Assembly: GCF_038096175.1 (NCBI RefSeq)
Contig: NZ_CP151099.1
Coordinates: forward strand, 3,288,501-3,352,500
Length of the DNA stretch: 64,000 bases
Reading direction: 5' to 3'
Origin: Nostoc sp. UHCC 0302
Lineage (GTDB): Bacteria; Cyanobacteriota; Cyanobacteriia; Cyanobacteriales; Nostocaceae
Position numbers and translations under genes: made by a program. Below are positions 29,127-38,637 of this stretch, piece by piece. The notes under the pieces are model-generated. The model was not told the DNA's origin and searched no databases. It was given only the letters and a program-made list of their open reading frames with translations. Positions within the stretch are counted from its first letter, which is position 1, and each line of letters opens with the position of its first letter.

Positions 29127-29241
29127 ACATTCTCCTTAAATTTGTAAATGGTTGATCAAACACAGCGGTATAACTTCCCGCCAGTGCATTTCTAGATTGC
29201 TCAGCTTACTCAGACCCTGAGATGTGTAATTTTGCGTTCCA

Positions 29242-29567
29242 CTATTTGTCGGGTGTGACCAGTTTCGTTGCATCGGTATCGACGACAAAGACAGCTAGCA
29301 TCCGCATGGGTTGAGTATCACTGGCATTTGCGCTGACAAGATGATGATTGCCAGGTACTTCAAAAAAACTCTCACCTGCGTGATACACCTGTTCCGGATT
29401 GTCATTGATTTTGCTACGAATCGCGCCCTCCAGAACCGTTGTATAGATGAAAGCCGAGCTTGGATGGGTGTGAGCAGGCGATGAGTCACCGGGCGCATAT
29501 TCGACTAGCACGCCTTTCATGCTCTTGCCGGGCACATTGGGAAGGGCATGATCAAAGACCAGTGTTA
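29242..29567 (-). pseudogene. Cupin-domain protein, 5' end removed by an IS630 element
   Basis: Native sequence begins TLVFDHALPNVPGKSMKGVL and runs through AHTHPSSAFIYTTVLEGAIR, FFEVPGNHHLVSANAS and LAVFVVD. The HTH...E and H residues of a metal-binding cupin are present. The family normally has ~30-40 more N-terminal residues, often a signal peptide, which are lost at the IS630 end (TA at 29566). A GTG inside the IS end could start a 112-aa product. Confidence 0.7.
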
Positions 29568-29622
29568 AGCTAATCGGCACGTAAGTTGCATAATAGAAAG
29601 ATGAAGACGTTTCAAAGCAAAG

Positions 29623-30773
29623 ATGCCACCACCAGCCAAGAACTTTTTAACGCCGTCACAAGTTAGTAAGCTACAACAAGCTCTGAAAGAGAGCGAGCAG
29701 CCACACGTCAGGGAAAGAATTCTCATTATTCTGCTACAGAATGATGGGAAACCACAATACGAGATTGCTAAATTTTTAGGTTGTTCGCATAGAACAGTAG
29801 CATATTGGTGTATGCACGGTGATCCTGATAATTTGGAAACTCTACATAATAAAAGAGAGGACGAATATTACCGAAAAGCTACGCCTGAATATATTGAACT
29901 GTTATTAAAAACTGTTGACCAAGAACCCTCAGATTTAGGGTATGAATTTGGAAAATGGACAGCAGAGCGACTAGCTACATATTTAACCGAAAAAACAGGA
30001 ATTGATTTAAGTAGCTCTCAAGTAAGGAGGATATTAAAGCGAAAAAAGTATAGCTATATCTGGGCTAAGTATAACCTGGAAGATAAACAAAACCCAATAG
30101 AGAGAGCGAAGTTTAAAGAAAAACTTGCTCAATATTTATCAATAGCGCGAGAACAGCCAGAGCGTTTGCAGGTATGGTTTTGGACGTTAGCGTAGCGGGC
30201 GCGCGTACCCGCGCGACGAGTGGTTTTAGTTTACGCGTGATTCGTCGCAAGGGTTGGGGTAAAAAAGGAAAACGCAAGAATATTCCAGGACAACGACGTT
30301 GTGGTCGAGTAAACGTCATGGGAGCAATTCGAGAATTAGACCGGAAACGCGTATGCTTTTTTGTAAAAAAGGGAAATGCAGATATTTTTTATGAGCAATT
30401 ACAACAATTAAATGAACTAATAAAACAAGAGTGGGTAAGTAAAGGAAATGTGGGTAAAGATTTCTCGAAGTATGGGCCAAAGATAATTTTAATTTTAGAC
30501 AATGCTAGTTTTCATAAACGCAAAGATATTCTAGCTAAAATATCCCAAGAGTTCCCGAATTTTATTTTAGAGTTCTTGCCTGCTTATAGCCCTGACTATA
30601 ACATTATCGAATTAGTTTGGCATTCATGTAAAGAATATATTGCTCATCGCTTATTTAAATCAGTAGATGAATTACAAACACTGCTAGATAAGTTGTTGAA
30701 TCAAGGCGAGTTAGTGATTAAGTGGCATCGGAAAATCAAACATAAAACTAATTTCAGCTATGTTGCAGCTTAA
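29623..30773 (+). pseudogene. IS630 transposase, interrupted by a small palindromic repeat
   Basis: The first part has an HTH (FLTPSQVSKLQQALKE, QYEIAKFLGCSHRTVAYW) and ends QVWFW near 30183. The second part begins SGFSLRVIRRKGWGKKGK and includes IILILDNASFHK and FLPAYSPDYNIIE, the DxE end of the catalytic site. Between them a 28-bp GC-rich palindrome sits between GACG repeats, 32 bp in all, shifting the frame and bringing in a stop. Removing 32 bp joins the two frames. Confidence 0.8.
30187..30214. repeat. Small dispersed palindromic repeat inserted in the IS630 transposase
   Basis: GC-rich 28-mer (core GCGGGCGCGCGTACCCGC) between GACG at 30183-30186 and GACG at 30215-30218. The direct repeats suggest insertion as a very small mobile unit, of the kind known as small dispersed repeats in Nostoc. 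Confidence 0.65.
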
Positions 30774-30822
30774 ATGCTGATTAGCTTAGTCGAACGGTCA
30801 ATCTAAGGAATTACAGAAAGTA

Positions 30823-32682
30823 TTACATCAATCCCAAATTTCTCATCGCTTTCCACAAATTAGGTCGTCGTTTGTGCTGGACTTCCCACTCTGACAACAA
30901 CCTCTGATAATTCTCCGGTGCTAACTCCTTTAATGCAGACATCCATTGTGCATTTTTTGTATAATCCGAGCTTTTGGACGAGTCTGGTTTCGGTATAAAG
31001 TTGTGTAAATTTGCTTGCCAATAAGCCATCACTCTTTCCCACAAATTGAGTGGTGCATATTCTTCGAGATACTTTCTCCTAGAAATATCATCCCGTGTCG
31101 ATAGTTGATTCGGTAGAATTACAACCTCATAAAACTTAGGGTAGGGGGATTTTCCATGATACTTTATCTCGGTCAAATCTTTTGTTAACAAATGCAAAAC
31201 ACTGTATTCCTCACCCAGTTGTCTCTGATCTCCAGGTAAATTCTCCAACCACCCTATAATTTGTTTCCTAAACCAATTATGTCCTTTTTCTTCAGATGTA
31301 ATACTATCGAGCAACCAATGCAACCACCAAGTATCTACGGATTTTGCTTTTGTATATAAACCTGAATATCTGTACGGTGTACCACGTTTAATTATCGATT
31401 CACGCCAAGATGTGAATAAGGCTTGCTGAGTATTTTTACTAACTGTTATTTCAGCAAAAGCTTTGAACATACTCGACCAGTCATAACAACATTCAAAAGT
31501 AATCTGCTGAATTGACAAAGCATTCGCTCGTTCTATTTCTCCCAGTTCTCGAACAGCTTGTTGATAATAGCGAAGTAAAGTTTTTTGCTTTTCCCCATTT
31601 CCAGGATCGTAGGAAAATCCATCCATAACAACAAATAGCAGCGAATTTTCTGGTGTCCAGGGATTTTTATCTTGTTTGTTTTTTAACAACGCATCCAAAG
31701 TCTCTTGAATTACTATCAGACTTTCTCGATACTCCTGTTTACCCAACAAATCCTCAATTATAGGTAAACCATTTTGCCATTCCTGGGAAATAGTAGCCCG
31801 GAGATTGTTCAAATATATCTCTGGGGTTGCAAATTGTTGCATTAATTCCATGTAAATTATATGCCAACAAGAGTGGGTATTTTCTAGGTCATCTTTCCAC
31901 TCTTGAACTTCTCGATTGTCCGTCATTTCGTCAAAAATTAGTTTTTTTTGAACATCAGGTAAATTGGAAAAGAAATCGATCACAGCATCATCATCTAAAC
32001 TGGTGTCGGAAAATTTTTCTGACCATTCCCTAATTTTTTGAGCAAATTTGAACCCATCTTGTCCTTGTGACTGCACCAACAACCATTCCCACTCCAACAG
32101 GCTGCTTGTTGTCGCTCCTTCCAAATGAATCCCGTTAGCAATTTCCATCCAGTCGGGTATACCATTAGAGATTTCGCTTTCTGCTAATAACAAACTGGCT
32201 GCAAAACCATCGTCATGACTAAAGCCATTCTCAAAAGCTATTTTTACTAATGGCTTCATCTTTTGTGCAACTGCTTCTAAATCTTCAACAAAAGTACAAT
32301 CATCAAAGTAAGGTTCTTCCCAGCTTACTTCTTGAACTATATATTTCCCCTCTTCTTGGGATGCTTGCCAAATAATCTGATTCCATTGTTCCCATAGTTG
32401 CGACCAAGTTTGCTCTAATTTCGCATTAGAAGTTGGTCGAATATTGCTTGTTTTTACCTGTTCTACTGTTTGAGGTGGAGCGATAATTTGAGTTAAAGTT
32501 TCCTGGGTATTGGCTTGCAGTTGAGCAAATGCAGTGACTCGCTGTTCCTCGGATAACACCACAAATAATTCATCGAGTAGCTGAGAAATTTCACCTTTGG
32601 TAAGTGCTTCAAGGATGCGCGAACCAACGGAAGCTTCTTGCTTAACGTTACCTTTAGAATTGCTTTGGCTGTTTTTTGGCAT
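30823..32682 (-). CDS. Unrecognised 619-aa protein
   Basis: Starts at ATG 32682 (MPKNSQSNSK) with GAGGGAA about 10 bases upstream; a GTG at 32703 is an alternative. I do not recognise a family. The protein is soluble-looking, acidic and rich in Trp, Gln and Glu, with no signal peptide or membrane segment and no clear catalytic motif. The first ~30 residues are low-complexity Ser/Asn/Lys/Gln; residues ~50-80 (LLDELFVVLSEEQRVTAFAQ) look helical. It carries no internal stop despite lying between two IS elements, so it may still be under selection. The IS630 right end is 36 bases from its stop. Confidence 0.7.
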   Translation of the reverse strand: MPKNSQSNSKGNVKQEASVGSRILEALTKGEISQLLDELFVVLSEEQRVTAFAQLQANTQETLTQIIAPPQTVEQVKTSNIRPTSNAKLEQTWSQLWEQWNQIIWQASQEEGKYIVQEVSWEEPYFDDCTFVEDLEAVAQKMKPLVKIAFENGFSHDDGFAASLLLAESEISNGIPDWMEIANGIHLEGATTSSLLEWEWLLVQSQGQDGFKFAQKIREWSEKFSDTSLDDDAVIDFFSNLPDVQKKLIFDEMTDNREVQEWKDDLENTHSCWHIIYMELMQQFATPEIYLNNLRATISQEWQNGLPIIEDLLGKQEYRESLIVIQETLDALLKNKQDKNPWTPENSLLFVVMDGFSYDPGNGEKQKTLLRYYQQAVRELGEIERANALSIQQITFECCYDWSSMFKAFAEITVSKNTQQALFTSWRESIIKRGTPYRYSGLYTKAKSVDTWWLHWLLDSITSEEKGHNWFRKQIIGWLENLPGDQRQLGEEYSVLHLLTKDLTEIKYHGKSPYPKFYEVVILPNQLSTRDDISRRKYLEEYAPLNLWERVMAYWQANLHNFIPKPDSSKSSDYTKNAQWMSALKELAPENYQRLLSEWEVQHKRRPNLWKAMRNLGLM

Positions 32683-32769
32683 CTCGGTAAATTCCCTCAG
32701 CACACTACATAAATAGCCTATTTTAACCAGAAGTAATGAGCAGGACAGTCAAACATTACTTAACAAACG

Positions 32770-33127
32770 TTAACCTTCAATTTCTAACTCCAGGAAGTTC
32801 AACAATTTCTCTTCTAAAATCGTCAAATAGGCATGATTTATCTAACCTAACGACTCCAAAAACCTCTGCACCGATTCCTCCAGTTCAATGGAATACATCC
32901 GTGAAATGGGATAGCTGTTCGCCGTCTTCGTCTCCATTGGCGTAGCCTCTCACGAGTGGGAGAAGGAGAAGGCTTAAGAAGAGCTTATCACCTACGGTGT
33001 GCACTTGGGCGATCGCAAAGAGCTGCATCTGCTTACATTCAGCAGGCAAGTAATTGAATGTAAGCAGATGCTTCACCCCAACAGTGCATTCACCATTCCA
33101 AGTTCTCACGGTGCAACTGAAGCCGTT
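32770..33127 (-). pseudogene. Family X remnant 1
   Basis: The minus strand reads GFSCTVRTWNGECTVGVKHL, LTFNYLPAECKQMQLFAI, then after disruption RMYSIELEESVQRFLESLG, stop, INHAYLTILEEKLLNFLELE. It matches the other pieces at 34981-35098, 44988-45335 and 46631-48593. A GC-rich dispersed repeat near 32935-32965 lies in the middle. I do not recognise the family. Confidence 0.6.
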
Positions 33128-33832
33128 CTAACCATAGTAATTACATATAGTTGTCTATGGCATTAATGCTGAAAAACATAGAGTATCTTTGTAAGAATTA
33201 GGCTGTAAATCTGGGGTATAGTTAGCACACAAAGTGATGTCTTTATAACCATTCTCTTGTAAGCACGATATAAATTCATCCCTGCCAAACCAATGCAGTG
33301 GCAGACGTTGAAGTTCAGTAGCTATGAGGTTACCATTTAACCACTTTTCATAGCGAATGAGCGTCAAGTTTAGTTGTTCTAACCAGTCAATACTAGAAGA
33401 AGATTGCATGAGGATGATTGAGCCGTCAGCACACTCAATTGGCTCCCGTTGCTTAACAATGTTCTGGGCTTTGAAATCTTCAATCGGAAGTTCCAAATCA
33501 ATAAAAATACGCCCCTGTGGTTCCAGGTGTCGTGCAAAGGCTTGCAATGCCGCAATAGCAGCAGAGCGTGACAACAACATGAACGAGCCAAAGGTCACGA
33601 CTATTGCATTGTACTTTCCAGGCAAGTCCAGATTCTCTACCTCACCTTGGTAAATGACAGGCTCCAAATCTCTTTCTAAACAATGTTTGCGGCAACAAGC
33701 AAGCATATCTGGTGAAGCATCAATGCCTTCAACGTTAAGACCTGCTTCTAACAGTGGGATGAGTAGTCGTCCCGTACCCACCATGACTTCCAGAGTTCTG
33801 CCACCAATTTTGTCAAGATATTTTATGTAATA

Positions 33833-34889
33833 ATTCAAGTTGCTAGTTACTCTCCAAGAGAGATGACATAGGGGTACATAAACAAGAAAATCCCTCCAGA
33901 CAGACAATGAGGAGGGAGAAATGTTAAATGAAATAGTTACTATATATTCTGTCATAGATGACCTCTTGAAGATGATTGGACATAAGGAAGATATTCGTTG
34001 CCAAATGAGTGATGCAGAAATTATCACAACGGCAATAATCGCGGCGATGTTCTTTAGTGGTAATCAGAGTCAGGCTTGCAGCTATATGAAAGAGCATAAC
34101 TTGATACCCGGAATGTTAGAAAAATCACGATTTAATCGGAGATTGCATAATGTCTCGATGTTAATTAACGATTTATTTCATCAAATAGGAACAGCCCTGA
34201 AAGAAATTAGTGAAAATACGGAATATCTTTTAGACTCGTTGATCGTACCAATATGCGATAACATTCGGATCTTTAATGCGAAGTTAATTCAATCGGAAGA
34301 ATATCGGGGTTATATCGCATCCAAGAAACGTTATTTTTATGGTGTGAGAGTACAGTTATTAGCTACCAAAACAGGTATTCCTGTTGAATTTGTGTTCATG
34401 CCAGCTAGCGCAACAGATATACGGGGATTGAGTGCTTTGCCCTTGAATTTACTGCCTGGGAGCCAAGTTTATGCCGATTCTGCCTATCTTGATTACACTG
34501 TGGAAGATGACTTGATTGAAACTAGTCAAATCTCGATGCAAGTCATGAGAAAAAGTAATTCTAAACGCCAAGATACACCGTGGAATCAATACATTAAACA
34601 GTCTATTCGTCATTACATTGAAACCGTATTCAGCGGGATTACTAGTTGTTTCCAAAAATCGATTCATGCAGTAACATATGAAGGGTTTTTACTGAAAGTG
34701 CAAGCTTTTATTTTTGCCTACACTCTGCGACGAGCTTTTATTGACTAAGTTGCAAATGTAACTTTGTATTCAACTAAACTGAACATTCCTGATTGCGCTT
34801 TTATAGTGGTTGTAGCTCGTACAACTGCTTATTTACTTTGCCTACACTTCCCATATCCTCATTTATATTCTATTACCCGCAACTTGGGT
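33833..34889 (+). mobile_element. IS982-family element, 1057 bp, 5-bp target duplication
   Basis: Ends ATTCAAGTTGCTAGTTA and, at the right, the reverse complement AACCCAAGTTGCGGGTAA, sharing CAAGTTGC. TAATA on both sides. It carries a single complete transposase gene and looks recently inserted, since the target methyltransferase frame is otherwise intact. Confidence 0.85.
33921..34748 (+). CDS. IS982-family transposase
   Basis: A 275-aa protein, full length for the family, with GAGGGAG before the ATG. Catalytic residues are in LLDSLIVPICDN (first Asp), GSQVYADSAYLD (second Asp) and the C-terminal region RHYIETVFSGIT (Glu). No internal stops, so it is probably active and may be mobilising the element today. 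Confidence 0.92.
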   Translation: MLNEIVTIYSVIDDLLKMIGHKEDIRCQMSDAEIITTAIIAAMFFSGNQSQACSYMKEHNLIPGMLEKSRFNRRLHNVSMLINDLFHQIGTALKEISENTEYLLDSLIVPICDNIRIFNAKLIQSEEYRGYIASKKRYFYGVRVQLLATKTGIPVEFVFMPASATDIRGLSALPLNLLPGSQVYADSAYLDYTVEDDLIETSQISMQVMRKSNSKRQDTPWNQYIKQSIRHYIETVFSGITSCFQKSIHAVTYEGFLLKVQAFIFAYTLRRAFID

Positions 34890-34980
34890 TAATATGGAAC
34901 ATCAGGGTATTGTCCACCGATAGGCTTGGTAATATCATATACTTCCGTGCATAAGGTTCCATATTTCGTCAGTGTCATCG

Positions 34981-35098
34981 TTAGCCTTTCATCTCACATT
35001 CAAGCTCTATCAAACTTAATAGCTTTTGTTCAACATTTGTTAAATACGGCCGCTTCAGTTCCCCCAAATATTTCAGCACAGCACGGGACAGCTTTTTT
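34981..35098 (-). pseudogene. Family X remnant 2 (C-terminus)
   Basis: Reads KLSRAVLKYLGELKRPYLTN, VEQKLLSLIELECEMKG and TAA two bases before the methyltransferase ATG. This matches the C-terminal part of family X at 48480-48593 (LLQSLGKLNRPYLTAVEEKL). The 5' part is missing. The tight spacing suggests the family X gene and the methyltransferase were once one operon. Confidence 0.55.
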
Positions 35099-35186
35099 GT
35101 AAACTGATATTTACTCCAGGTAAGACTTGAATTAAGCAAATGTTACTCTACTTTTGGTAGGTGCAATCGCCCAAGGAGAAAGACAG

Positions 35187-35597
35187 ATGAGGATTGATGA
35201 TTACAATGCAGCAAAAGCACTGACTGAAAAATTAAAACAAAGTCTACCAATTAAAGTCAAGGCTGGCAAACAGTTTTTTAAAACGTTAAAACAAAAAGGA
35301 GAACCTGCCAATCCAGACAGAGAATTTGAAATTGATTTCGTGGGTTATTCAGGAGATGAAGGCGGGATTATGTGCGGGCTAAAAGAGCCAAACAGTCCCG
35401 AAAATCAAGAAAAATACGTTTCTTCTATTACTCATCTAAAAATTGACCATAATCATCCCTTAGCTTCTGAAGTTCAGGCTTACCAACATCAGCGAATTCA
35501 TAAATTAATGTTGCAAAATTCTAGAGGTTTTACAGCAGAGTTAATGACAATAGAGCCGACAAAAAAGAAAAAATCTGCTAAAGGTTTTGGGAATTGA
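35187..35597 (+). CDS. Unrecognised 136-aa cytoplasmic protein
   Basis: From ATG 35187 with AAGGAGAAAG upstream: MRIDDYNAAKALTEKLKQSL, then PIKVKAGKQFFKTLKQKGEP, FEIDFVGYSGDEGGIMCGLK and a Lys-rich tail TKKKKSAKGFGN. The acidic GDEGG patch and basic end suggest a small nucleic-acid- or protein-binding protein, but no family is recognised. It is intact and stands alone between decayed genes. Confidence 0.65.
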   Translation: MRIDDYNAAKALTEKLKQSLPIKVKAGKQFFKTLKQKGEPANPDREFEIDFVGYSGDEGGIMCGLKEPNSPENQEKYVSSITHLKIDHNHPLASEVQAYQHQRIHKLMLQNSRGFTAELMTIEPTKKKKSAKGFGN

Positions 35598-35685
35598 TTA
35601 ACTCTAAACTTGTAAAGACAAAAGGTCAGTATCTGCAACTCCGTTTCAATCCCTAACAGTAGATGAAATTGTGGTAGGTAAGTAG

Positions 35686-35856
<171 letters not shown>

Positions 35857-35936
35857 GGAAGCTCCTCTTTAAATCAAGTTGTGGCTTGCCACCGTCTCAA
35901 AAATGAACGAACACAGGGAAGGCGCACCGCCTTAGT

Positions 35937-36212
35937 TTAATAGTTCTTTACCTGTTCATCCAAAAAACACCATAACCACTGTTCTCCTAACTCCGCCGAG
36001 CTAATCACTGAATGTCCAGTTTCCTCATAATGCTGCCGTGCGTGTTAATGTTCAGAAGAATCACAGCACAGCATCTTGCCGCAACTTTGGCAAATGCGAA
36101 GATGCACCCAGCGACTGTTGATCCGGATACACTCTTCACAGCGGAACATTGGATAGTTTGCTTTAGAAATCAGAGTGTCCACAGTCAGATTATCTAAATG
36201 TTCGCAGCTCAT
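35937..36212 (-). pseudogene. UBP-type zinc-finger protein with an in-frame ochre codon
   Basis: From ATG 36212 the minus strand reads MSCEHLDNLTVDTLISKANY, FRCEECIRINSRWVHLRICQ, SCGKMLCCDSSEH, TAA (36045-36047), then HARQHYEETGHSVISSAELG and EQWLWCFLDEQVKNY to TAA at 35937. The Cys/His ligands of the UBP zinc finger (CEH, CEEC, CQSCG, CC, HARQH...H) are all present, and the stop is a single change (Lys AAA expected in SEHKHARQH). The family binds ubiquitin C-termini in eukaryotes; bacterial members are of unknown role. Confidence 0.75.
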
Positions 36213-36777
36213 AGAGATTTGAGTGACACGTTAATCAGAGTATAGATTGGTGTGGGGTAACACAGCTAAATTTGTTAGTTAAGCATTAACGTTCCCGTTC
36301 ATCCGATGCAGCCAAGGTTTTGCAGACTTAGTATTAATCCCATAGCCTACATCAGCAAGGCTTTCGCCATTCTTGGGAGAAGCGATTGGGGAGGCGCTAG
36401 CCTACGCATTGCCTAATAGAGCGATGTCCACTTTTAGGGGTTACACCTACACACCTTAATCTATCCCCAAGTTTCTTTTCATCAGCAACCGCTCATCAGC
36501 AAGCATATTCTGTAGTTCGCCATTGTTGGGAGATCCGATGGAGGAAGTAATTAGCTGTGGTATTAGTTCAAAAGACAATCACATTATCTTGTCAGTGAAG
36601 CGCATTCGCTTTTGGCATTGGTGCAGCGATCGCCTCTGCAACATCTGCAATTCCACACTCACGTTCCCCCGCCGTTGCCCCACGCTGCCTTTATAAGAGC
36701 GATGGCTGCGCCAACGCCAAAGGCGAACGCTACGCCTTTGCAGCGATTAGATTGCTTGACCACTAGCAATAATTCAT
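36213..36777. other. Non-coding region with small palindromic repeats
   Basis: Contains GC-rich dispersed repeats near 36380-36420 (GGGGAGGCGCTAGCCTACGC) and 36700-36745 (GCCAACGCCAAAGGCGAACG). No convincing gene on either strand. Confidence 0.5.
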
Positions 36778-36917
36778 CTATGGTGCTACTTTTTCTTTGA
36801 ACAGCTTCCCAGCAGAAAACGCAGGCACTCTCGTAGCTGGAATAGTCATTGTCTCTTAGGTTTTGGGATTACGCCCCTCGCGCTCGGCACGTTCGCGTCG
36901 CTCAAATGAGCCAAAGC
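36778..36917 (-). pseudogene. HU DNA-binding protein, C-terminal pseudogene copy
   Basis: Near-identical to the 3' half of the HU gene at 44282-44557: ERRERAEREGRNPKT, then TAA in place of Gln, then ETMTIPATRVPAFSAGKLFK. Homology includes a few bases beyond the stop and ends abruptly at about 36917. A truncated duplicate with a nonsense codon. Confidence 0.85.
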
Positions 36918-37122
36918 TTTCAAGAAGAATTGCTCAAAGATGAGTTGGCTAAAACGCGCAAGTCTGAGGTGGAATACCCAAATTAACTAGCTTTTGAAGT
37001 GATCGCTAATAAAAACCCTTTCAATTTGTCTCTTCGCAGCATGAGTGCGCTTGGGAATGAGAAGGGGTTGGATTATTTAATCATTCATCATCACTCTTGT
37101 TGACTTATCCCTGGTCTTGTAT

Positions 37123-37725
37123 TTAAGGGACTTGCATTCCGCGTTGCACAGCCGGACGTTGCTGCACTATCTCCACCCAGCGTTTAAGATTTGGGTAATT
37201 GTCGAGTGTTAAACCTTGAAATTCATAAATCGCTACCCACGGATAAGTTGCAACATCCGCAATAGAATAGTTACCACAGATAAATTCATTGTCTTGCAGT
37301 TGTTTATCTAAAACACCATAAATGCGTAAAGTTTCCTTTTCGTAACGTTCGATGGCATAGGGAAGTTTTTCGGGTGCAAAGCGTTTAAAGTGGTTAAGTT
37401 GCCCAAACATTGGCCCGACTCCTCCCATTTGGAACATCAGCCACTCTAGGACTTGAAAACGGCTTTTTTGTTCAGTGGGTAAGAGTTTACCTGTTTTTTC
37501 GGCTAGGTAAATTAGAATTGCACCCGATTCAAAAACTTTAATCCCAGTTTCTTGGTCAACAATGGCGGGAATTTTACTATTGGGATTGATGGCAATATAT
37601 TCAGGTGTAAATTGCTGTTGAGTAGTAATGTCAATTTTGTGGACATTGTAGGGTAATTCGACTTCTTCCAGCATGACGGAAGCTTTGCGTCCATTGGGCG
37701 TGGTGAAGGTGTAGAGATCAATCAT
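37123..37725 (-). CDS. Glutathione S-transferase (YfcG/nu-class-like)
   Basis: A 200-aa protein with thioredoxin-like N-terminal domain MIDLYTFTTPNGRKASVMLE, the cis-Pro and glutathione-binding region NPNSKIPAIVDQETG and VFESGAILIYLAEKTGKLLP, then an all-helical C-terminal domain containing YSIADVATYPWVA. TPNGRK wording is characteristic of the YfcG/Ure2p-like group, which have disulfide-reductase activity with glutathione. No frame damage, in contrast to its surroundings. Confidence 0.92.
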   Translation of the reverse strand: MIDLYTFTTPNGRKASVMLEEVELPYNVHKIDITTQQQFTPEYIAINPNSKIPAIVDQETGIKVFESGAILIYLAEKTGKLLPTEQKSRFQVLEWLMFQMGGVGPMFGQLNHFKRFAPEKLPYAIERYEKETLRIYGVLDKQLQDNEFICGNYSIADVATYPWVAIYEFQGLTLDNYPNLKRWVEIVQQRPAVQRGMQVP

Positions 37726-38137
37726 CTGCTGCTATCCCAAAATCTTGACATTTTCCGATGATAGTGTAGCTTTGATTAAGAAATTAGGGTATTAGCCGAT
37801 AGAAAGATAACAGCAATACTGAACAGGTAGGTGATCACTTTTTTTCTTCGCTTATCCGTTTGGACACTAGCTCTTAAATATGATTAGGGGTGCAGGGGTT
37901 GATCCGAGGGAAGCGATGCCAAACGCGGGGAGCGTCTCCAAGAATTGGCGGTAAACTACGCCTCTGGGTTCCAGTTTCAAGCTAGAAAAATGGCGTAGGC
38001 ACAGCCCTAAAAGTAGACATCGTATACCACTGATTTCCTCTTTTGAAAAAGCACTTACGCAATCGCGTGCAGAATGTGTTTAGTGATAGCTATCCTATTA
38101 AATAGAGTTTTAGCAAAACAGTCAGTCAATTTCATCG
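37726..38137. other. Non-coding region with dispersed repeats
   Basis: Holds a GC-rich palindromic repeat near 37910-37975 (GGGAAGCGATGCC, AACGCGGGGAGCGTCTCC) between the GST gene and the HNH gene. No ORF or RNA gene recognised. Confidence 0.5.
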
Positions 38138-38428
38138 GTGTCTAACAATCCACAACAGCAATGCGAACTCTGCCAAAGAGAGATGGAATCTTTGACTGTC
38201 CATCATTTGGTTCCGCGACAATATACCAAACGCAAAAAACAAGACCCTGGCCCAACAGCAAATATCTGTTCTGCCTGCCATCGCCAGATTCATGTTTTAT
38301 TCGATAATAAGCTGCTAGCCCTTGAACTCGACACTTTAGACAAGCTCAAAAATGAACCGCAAATGCAGAAATTTTTGGTTTGGGTAAGAAAGCTTTCCCC
38401 AGGTAAGCGGGTATCAGTCCATCGCTAA
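38138..38428 (+). CDS. Small HNH-endonuclease-like protein
   Basis: A 96-aa protein starting at GTG 38138 (MSNNPQQQCELCQREMESLT). It has the zinc-binding pairs CELC and CSAC and the HNH core VHHLVPRQYTKRKKQDPG ... NICSACHRQIHVLFDN. It is the short free-standing form found in many bacteria; such proteins could nick DNA, but the role is unknown. The start lacks a clear ribosome site, so the N-terminus is uncertain. Confidence 0.8.
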   Translation: MSNNPQQQCELCQREMESLTVHHLVPRQYTKRKKQDPGPTANICSACHRQIHVLFDNKLLALELDTLDKLKNEPQMQKFLVWVRKLSPGKRVSVHR

Positions 38429-38561
38429 AAAATAAGGTGGGATGGCGTAAGCGCGTTGCTCCCGGCGAATATGCGATCACACGACTTGTACCCTAATGAT
38501 AGATACGCTCTTGAATTTAGAGTAGTAAGCAAGGGTGATATCAGTTATTGCAAACATTACT

Positions 38562-38637
38562 ATGACTAACCCTCAACCTCTACTGCCACAACCCGAACTA
38601 GAAAGAGCAGGAATTACATTTGAGCAGTATGAAGAAT
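38562..38637 (+). pseudogene. 5' stub of an unrecognised gene cut by an ISL3 element
   Basis: ATG 38562 opens MTNPQPLLPQPELERAGITF EQYEE, then runs into the ISL3 left end at 38638. The rest of the gene is not found at the other end of the element. Confidence 0.45.

Larger units (their letters stand above)
29568..30786 (+). mobile_element. IS630-family element, 1219 bp
   Basis: Bounded by TA on both sides (29566-29567 and 30787-30788), as expected for IS630/Tc1-type insertion. The ends are imperfect ~30-bp inverted repeats: AGCTAATCGGCACGTAAG against AGCTAATCAGCATTTAAG (reverse of the right end). It contains one transposase gene, which has been interrupted. Confidence 0.8.
33155..34978 (-). 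pseudogene. SAM-dependent methyltransferase interrupted by IS982
   Basis: The gene starts at ATG 34978 (AAAGG upstream) with MTLTKYGTLCTEVYDITKPI, GGQYPDVPY, is split by the IS982 element at 33833-34889, and resumes YIKYLDKIGGRTLEVMVGTG with the SAM-binding VMVGTGRLLIPLLE loop and the acidic EGIDAS. TAATA at both junctions (33828-33832 and 34890-34894) is the target duplication; removing the IS and one copy gives an uninterrupted 253-codon frame ending at 33155. It is a class I methyltransferase of unknown substrate. The present 3' frame could be read from inside the IS, but would lack the native N-terminus. Confidence 0.85.

Noticed and set aside
35642-35660. GTTTCAATCCCTAA, like the start of a cyanobacterial CRISPR repeat
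   Set aside because: Occurs once, without the rest of a repeat, spacers or cas genes.
36012-36197. 61-aa plus-strand open frame
   Set aside because: Opposite the recognisable UBP zinc-finger pseudogene; composition not protein-like.
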